In this document: positions 59,816 to 64,000 of the stretch, in pieces
How positions within the stretch are numbered: position 1 is the stretch's first letter
Layout: every line of letters begins with the position of its first letter
Source: Bacillota bacterium
Lineage (GTDB): Bacteria; Bacillota; Clostridia; Lachnospirales; Lachnospiraceae
DNA length: 64,000 nt
NCBI GenBank assembly: GCA_023458035.1
Contig: JAEXAX010000034.1
Coordinates: 62,001 to 126,000, forward strand
Reading direction: 5' to 3'
Notes under the pieces: model-generated
Database searches by the model: none
Told to the model about the DNA's origin: nothing
What the model saw: only the letters and a program-made list of their open reading frames with translations
Position numbers and translations under genes: made by a program

Positions 59816-60628
59816 ATGAAACGAATTGAGATCGAAGGCTTGACAAGAGATTATGGCGGGGGTAAGGGAGTATTTGATCTGTCGCTGGCTATAGAAGAAG
59901 GACAGATCTACGGTTTTCTGGGACCGAACGGAGCCGGAAAGACGACTGCCCTGCGGCATCTGATGGGCTTTTTGAGACCGCGGACGGGTAGAGTATTGAT
60001 CGACGGACAGGATTGCTTCCGGAATCGTGACAGCATTCAGAGGGAGGTTGGCTATGTCGCCGGCGAGATCAGTTTTCTGGCAGGAATGACCGGCAAAGAA
60101 TATCTGGATTTTATCGGTCGCTATCGCGGCGGTAGGAGTGAGCGAAAACAGGAGCTGCTCGATCGGTTTGAGCTGGCGACCGGCGGCAAGATTCGCAAGA
60201 TGAGCAAAGGCATGAAGCAGAAGCTGGGAATTGTGGCAGCCTGGATGCATGATCCGCAAATCCTGATCCTGGATGAACCGACCGGCGGGCTGGATCCGCT
60301 GATGCAAAGAAGCTTTATCGAGCTGCTCAGAGAAGAAAAAGAACGCGGAAAGACTATTTTGCTGTCCAGCCATCTGTTTGAGGAGGTCGAGCAGACCTGT
60401 GACCGCATCGGTATGATCAGAGGCGGCCGGCTGGTAGCGAATGATACAGCGGAGGCCTTGCGAAGCCGTCATACGCGAACGTATCAGGTAGAGTTGGCGG
60501 ATGAACAGCTGGCTGCCGCTTTTGCAGCGGACTTTAACGGCAGCAGGGATGGACGAACAGTCACATTGACAGCGGCTCATGATCTGGAAAAAATTTTTAT
60601 GCAGTATTACGGAGGTGAAGTCAAATGA
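59816..60628 (+). CDS. ABC transporter ATP-binding protein (NatA/CcmA type)
   Basis: 270 aa. Walker A GPNGAGKTTALRHLMG, the ABC signature is the divergent MSKGMKQKLG, Walker B ILILDEPTGGLDP, H-loop LSSHLF. C-terminal extension of about 60 residues as in ABC-2 exporters. The ATG at 59816 (or 59813) is chosen because the longer frame has no ribosome site. It overlaps the permease by 4 bp. Confidence 0.9.
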   Translation: MKRIEIEGLTRDYGGGKGVFDLSLAIEEGQIYGFLGPNGAGKTTALRHLMGFLRPRTGRVLIDGQDCFRNRDSIQREVGYVAGEISFLAGMTGKEYLDFIGRYRGGRSERKQELLDRFELATGGKIRKMSKGMKQKLGIVAAWMHDPQILILDEPTGGLDPLMQRSFIELLREEKERGKTILLSSHLFEEVEQTCDRIGMIRGGRLVANDTAEALRSRHTRTYQVELADEQLAAAFAADFNGSRDGRTVTLTAAHDLEKIFMQYYGGEVK

Positions 60629-61425
60629 TCAGCCCGGCCTTATTCTCTTATGAAATGAAAAAAAGCTGGAAGCTGCTGGCTATCCTGGCAGCCGTCATGA
60701 CCATGTATATCACTCTGATCATCGGCATGTTTGACCCAAAGACCATGGCCATGCTGGAGCAGTTCCAAAAGTCTATGCCGCAGATGATGGCGGCCGTCGG
60801 TATGAAGGGCGGCATGACCACACTGATTAAATTTATGATCTCTTACTTGTATGGCTTTATCCTGATTCTGTTTCCGCTGTTGTTTATGATGATTCGCAGC
60901 TATGGCTTGATCGGCTCCTATGCCGACCACGGACAGCTGGGCTGTCTGTTGGCGGCGCCGGTGACCAGAGGTCGTATAATCCGAACCCAGATGCTGGTGT
61001 TATTAAGCGGTTTGCTGCTGTTGTTCAGCTATGCCACCACCCTGGAATATATAGCAGCCGGACGGATACAGGCAGGAGCGGTGACCCTGCTGATGCTTCT
61101 GCGCTTAAACGGCGGTCTGCTCTGCCTGCAGCTGGCTCTCGGCGGCGTATCATTTTTGATGTCCTGCCTGATGAAGGAAGCGCGTCTGGCTGTGGGACTG
61201 GGCTGTGGACTGCCGTTGCTCTTCTTTGTCCTGCATATGCTGGCCAATCAGGGAGATAAGCTGGCTTATATCGGTTACCTGACACCATTGACGTTGTTTC
61301 GCCCGGAAGCTCTGGCTGACGGACTGGCAGAAGGCGGTCGGGGAGCGCTGATCTTATTGGCCTTAAGTTTTGCGCTGTTTGCGGTATCGGCCATCTGGTT
61401 TGGCCGCAAAGAAATAGAAGGCTGA
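60625..61425 (+). CDS. ABC-2 type transporter permease
   Basis: 266 aa with six hydrophobic segments (first about residues 15-35). The pattern MFDPKTMAMLEQFQKSMPQMMAAVGM, then ADHGQLGCLLAAPVTRGRIIRTQMLVL, is common in ABC-2 permeases of Clostridia. Pairs with the ATPase upstream; substrate unknown. Confidence 0.85.
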   Translation: MISPALFSYEMKKSWKLLAILAAVMTMYITLIIGMFDPKTMAMLEQFQKSMPQMMAAVGMKGGMTTLIKFMISYLYGFILILFPLLFMMIRSYGLIGSYADHGQLGCLLAAPVTRGRIIRTQMLVLLSGLLLLFSYATTLEYIAAGRIQAGAVTLLMLLRLNGGLLCLQLALGGVSFLMSCLMKEARLAVGLGCGLPLLFFVLHMLANQGDKLAYIGYLTPLTLFRPEALADGLAEGGRGALILLALSFALFAVSAIWFGRKEIEG

Positions 61426-61444
61426 TCATAGTCGATCAGCCTTC
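61417..61444. terminator. Possible bidirectional terminator between convergent genes
   Basis: Perfect 11-bp stem GAAGGCTGATC / GATCAGCCTTC across the permease stop codon. It has no clear T run on the plus strand and a weak TATTTCTTT on the minus. Confidence 0.4.
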
Positions 61445-61490
61445 GTCGGAGTTGTTGTATCTTGGCTTGCGGTCAGGATGGCGGCTGCCT

Positions 61491-62561
61491 TTACCACAGT
61501 CCGAGCAGCCATTGCAGCAGCAGGCTGACCGCCGTGATGGCGGTCCAGCAGGCGGCTCCCAGAGCCAATGGTCTGGCACCGCTTTTGATCAGGGCGATCG
61601 GATTGGTTCCAAGGCCGATGGCGGCCATGGCCATCACAATGAAAAACTTACTGGCCGTCTTGCAGAAAGAAAAGACGGTCGGATCAATACCGAACCGGGC
61701 GGCCACAGTGGTTACGACCGAAGCCAGAATAAAGAAAATGATAAAGAGCGGAACCAGTTTTACGGACCGCTTTTTTTCGTTTGTATGCGAGGTTTTTTTC
61801 ATCCGGTAGAGCGAAAGGCCGAGAGTGATCGGAATGATGGCCAGTGTACGGGTCAGCTTTACCGTGACAGCCGTATCCAGGGTGGCAGTTCCCAGCCCCC
61901 ACATGGCATCCCAGGAAGAGGCGGCGGCAGTGACGGAGGAGGTATCATTGACAGCGGTACCGGCGAATAAACCGAAGGCGGAGCCATCGACCGTCGAAAA
62001 TCCAAGCAGAGCTCCGAATGAGGGAAATACCAGGGCAGCCAATACATTAAAGAAAAAAATGACGGAGATGGCTTGAGCGACCTCGCGGTCATCGGCTTCT
62101 ATGACGGGAGCGGTAGCGGCGATGGCTGATCCTCCGCAGATCGAAGATCCGACACCGATCAGTGTGGCGATGCGGCTTGGGATATGCAGTAACCGAGCCA
62201 GCACATAGGCAGTGACCAGGGCGGTGGTGACGGTTGACAGAATGATTGGCAGAGAAGTACGCCCGGTGGACAGCAGGACACGCAGGTTCAGGCCGAAGCC
62301 CAGCAGGATGACGGCCAGCTGCAGGATCTTTTTGGCGGTATAGCGGATACCGGCCTGACAGGCTGTAGGAATAACGGAATGCCCACTATGCAGGATAGAC
62401 AGCAGCATACCGGTCAGCAAAGCGATGACAGCTCCGCCGATGATCGGAAAGCGCTGACCGAGCAGATAGGACGGCAGAGCGATTCCCAGACAGAGCAGCA
62501 GGCCGGGGCCGAGGGTAGTGACAGTCGTCATGAAAGGATGTTTGTTTTGGTTGTTTGACAT
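61491..62561 (-). CDS. YeiH/UPF0324-family membrane protein
   Basis: 356 aa with about ten hydrophobic segments. Family landmarks: LLTGMLLSI, ILLGFGLNLRVLL, the highly conserved IGVGSSICGGSAIAATAPVI, and the C-terminal FIVMAMAAIGLGTNP. Members have been proposed to export sulfate or sulfite; that is not proven. The ATG at 62561 has GGAGG 12 bases upstream; an earlier in-frame ATG at 62591 lacks one. Confidence 0.9.
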   Translation of the reverse strand: MSNNQNKHPFMTTVTTLGPGLLLCLGIALPSYLLGQRFPIIGGAVIALLTGMLLSILHSGHSVIPTACQAGIRYTAKKILQLAVILLGFGLNLRVLLSTGRTSLPIILSTVTTALVTAYVLARLLHIPSRIATLIGVGSSICGGSAIAATAPVIEADDREVAQAISVIFFFNVLAALVFPSFGALLGFSTVDGSAFGLFAGTAVNDTSSVTAAASSWDAMWGLGTATLDTAVTVKLTRTLAIIPITLGLSLYRMKKTSHTNEKKRSVKLVPLFIIFFILASVVTTVAARFGIDPTVFSFCKTASKFFIVMAMAAIGLGTNPIALIKSGARPLALGAACWTAITAVSLLLQWLLGLW

Positions 62562-62705
62562 GGTGTTTTGTTTCCTCCGAATTAGAATCATCTTGTTCTA
62601 GGATAGCACAGATGTTTTGGTGAAAACAAGTGAAACGGTTGACAATCTGCCCGGGCTTCGTACAATAAAAGGTATCAGACCATGATGATAGGGGAGGGTA
62701 ATGTA

Positions 62706-63242
62706 ATGATTCCAGATAAAACAGAGCGTCGATTCACATTGCGCCATATCCTGCCGTCGGAGATCGGACAGGCAGTCGAAATCGAGCAGATCTGCTTTCC
62801 GCCCCATGAAGCCTGCAGTGCGGTGGCTATTGCCGAGCGGATCGCAGCTGCGCCGGAGCTGTTTTTGGTGGCGGTCGATGATGAGACCGGATTGATCGCC
62901 GGGTTCTTAAACGGTATTGCTACCGATGAAACTGAGTTTCGGGATGAATTTTTTAAGCGGGCGGATTTATATCGACCGGAAGGCTCGCATGTTATGCTGC
63001 TGGGCTTGGATGTATTACCGGCTTACCGCGGGCAGGGCTTGGCACGCCTGTTGGTAGAAACCTATGCCGGCCGGGAAAGCGGACGGCAGGCACTGGTACT
63101 GACCTGTTTGGACGATAAGGTCGAAATGTATGAAAAAATGGGTTTTACGGATGAAGGACTGTCGGCATCTAACTGGGGCGGTGAAGCTTGGCATCAGATG
63201 CGCAGGACCCTGGCCGGGAATCGGCCGAAGGAGGATGAATGA
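62706..63242 (+). CDS. GNAT-family N-acetyltransferase (AANAT-like)
   Basis: 178 aa. LRHILPSEIGQAVEIEQICFPPHEACS, then VMLLGLDVLPAYRGQGLARLLVETYAG (acetyl-CoA loop with RGQGLA) and EMYEKMGFTDEGLSASNWGGEAWHQM, the AANAT-like pattern. GGGGAGGG precedes the ATG at 62706. It overlaps the following gene by 4 bp. Confidence 0.85.
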   Translation: MIPDKTERRFTLRHILPSEIGQAVEIEQICFPPHEACSAVAIAERIAAAPELFLVAVDDETGLIAGFLNGIATDETEFRDEFFKRADLYRPEGSHVMLLGLDVLPAYRGQGLARLLVETYAGRESGRQALVLTCLDDKVEMYEKMGFTDEGLSASNWGGEAWHQMRRTLAGNRPKEDE

Positions 63243-64000
63243 ATATTTTACAAGCGATGCAGAGACGTAAAAGTGTTAGAACCTATGCCGAACGACCGTT
63301 GTCAGCTGCCGATCGACAGGCGGTATTGGATATCATTGATCGTGTCGGAGCGCAGAATCCTTTTGGAACCAGCCAGAAATTTTGGTTGTTGGACCCGGCG
63401 GAGAATAAGCTGACCAGTCCGGTGCTTGTCGGAAACGTATTATTTGTCGGCGGGAAATGCCGCCGGGAACCGTTGGCCGAGGTGGCCTTCGGCTATGTTT
63501 TTGAAACCATGATGCTGGAGTTTGTACGCCTCGGTTTGGGGACGGTCTGGCTGGCCGGAACCATCAAACGCCCTTTATTTGAAACTGCCATGGAGGTATC
63601 AGAGGATGAAATGATGCCGGCGGTTACACCGATCGGGTATCCGGCGGCGCATTGCTCTCTGCGCGAAAAAATGATGCGCAAAGGTATCAAAGCGGATCAC
63701 AGACAACCCTTCGGCAGCTTGTTTTTCAGCGGCGGACTGACAACTTCCTTGAGGCCGGAAACGGCCGGCGGCTGGGCAGAAGCCATGGAAGCTGTGCGTT
63801 GGGCGCCGTCAGCCGCTAACAGCCAGCCCTGGCGCCTCGTGGTCGAGGGTGAACATGTTCACTTTATTGAAAAGAAAAGAGCCGGTTTTGATCGGAAAGG
63901 TGTGGGAGATATCCAAAAATGCGATATCGGCATCGCTATGGCTCATTTCGAGTTGACCTTGTCAGCCGCCGGGATACATGGCAGCTGGCAGCAGCTGATG
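63239..64000 (+). CDS. Nitroreductase-family protein (3' end outside window)
   Basis: The open frame runs from the ATG at 63239 (GAAGGAGG just upstream, ATGA overlap with the GNAT stop) to the window end, 254 codons so far. MNILQAMQRRKSVRTYAERPLS is the classic nitroreductase N-terminus. The LEFVRLGLGTVWLAGTIKR and MEAVRWAPSAANSQPWRLVV segments match the TM1586-type nitroreductase domain, which holds two FMN-binding halves in one chain. Cut by the end of the window. Confidence 0.88.
   Translation, partial: MNILQAMQRRKSVRTYAERPLSAADRQAVLDIIDRVGAQNPFGTSQKFWLLDPAENKLTSPVLVGNVLFVGGKCRREPLAEVAFGYVFETMMLEFVRLGLGTVWLAGTIKRPLFETAMEVSEDEMMPAVTPIGYPAAHCSLREKMMRKGIKADHRQPFGSLFFSGGLTTSLRPETAGGWAEAMEAVRWAPSAANSQPWRLVVEGEHVHFIEKKRAGFDRKGVGDIQKCDIGIAMAHFELTLSAAGIHGSWQQLM

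Noticed and set aside
1..64000. CRISPR array, tRNA or rRNA genes
   Set aside because: No regularly spaced repeats and no tRNA or rRNA core sequences were recognised on either strand.

Overview
The window looks like chromosomal DNA of a gut-type, obligately anaerobic Clostridia-class Firmicute (Lachnospiraceae-like; the family cannot be fixed from sequence alone). Supporting this are a three-gene [FeFe]-hydrogenase set, PTS Enzyme I and HPr, meso-diaminopimelate dehydrogenase in a lysine-riboswitch operon, sortase-type cell-wall anchors, GGAGG-type ribosome sites and moderately high G+C. Two stretches are visibly AT-rich and foreign: about 17.1-25.3 kb and 42.88-46.45 kb.

Layout. 1-14.0 kb is a host-glycan locus: an ABC sugar importer, a GH29 alpha-L-fucosidase, a Gfo/Idh/MocA oxidoreductase, an acyltransferase-like protein and two very large cell-wall-anchored GH98-type proteins, the family that releases blood-group oligosaccharides from mucins. 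14.1-17.1 kb is a copper-efflux unit (CsoR-type repressor with a perfect inverted-repeat operator, CopA with a fused C-terminal CopZ-like domain). 17.1-25.3 kb is an eroded accessory island: a methyltransferase broken by a 66-bp duplication, GNAT, TfoX, terminase, recombinase and HsdS remnants, then a retron-like unit whose reverse transcriptase carries an N-terminal nucleoside-deoxyribosyltransferase-like domain, with a recognisable msr-msd-like RNA in front. 25.3-37.8 kb holds housekeeping genes: LMW phosphatase, rhodanese, HerA-like ATPase, fumarase plus malic enzyme, a kinase-fold protein, a 2-hydroxyacid dehydrogenase, an ABC/FtsX exporter and a DUF1275 protein. 38.0-41.9 kb is hydC-hydB-hydA.

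41.95-47.2 kb is the most unusual part. A free-standing structured RNA of about 340 nt (own promoter and terminator) is followed by a fossil polyamine gene. Its first about 63 codons are the start of an Orn/Lys/Arg decarboxylase, fused in frame to carboxynorspermidine decarboxylase (nspC) lacking its own N-terminus. This chimera is split by a 3.6-kb mobilizable element (truncated serine recombinase, MobA/MobL relaxase, SGNH hydrolase) flanked by a 15-bp direct repeat. Precise excision would restore the reading frame.

47.3-51.3 kb is a PglF/PglE/PglC-like cassette for making and loading an amino-sugar on a lipid carrier. 51.5-52.9 kb is an FHA-domain protein. 52.85-53.26 kb carries two sibling small-RNA-like units with covarying hairpins, exposed CUCCUU (anti-Shine-Dalgarno) motifs and matching upstream promoter elements. 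53.3-57.6 kb is a lysine-riboswitch-controlled dapA-dapB-ddh-lysA operon. 57.7-59.7 kb is ptsI-ptsH, with Lys instead of Ser at HPr position 46. The window closes with an ABC exporter, a YeiH-family protein (minus strand), a GNAT protein and a nitroreductase cut off by the window end.

All family assignments come from reading motifs and remembered family sequences; no database search was possible.
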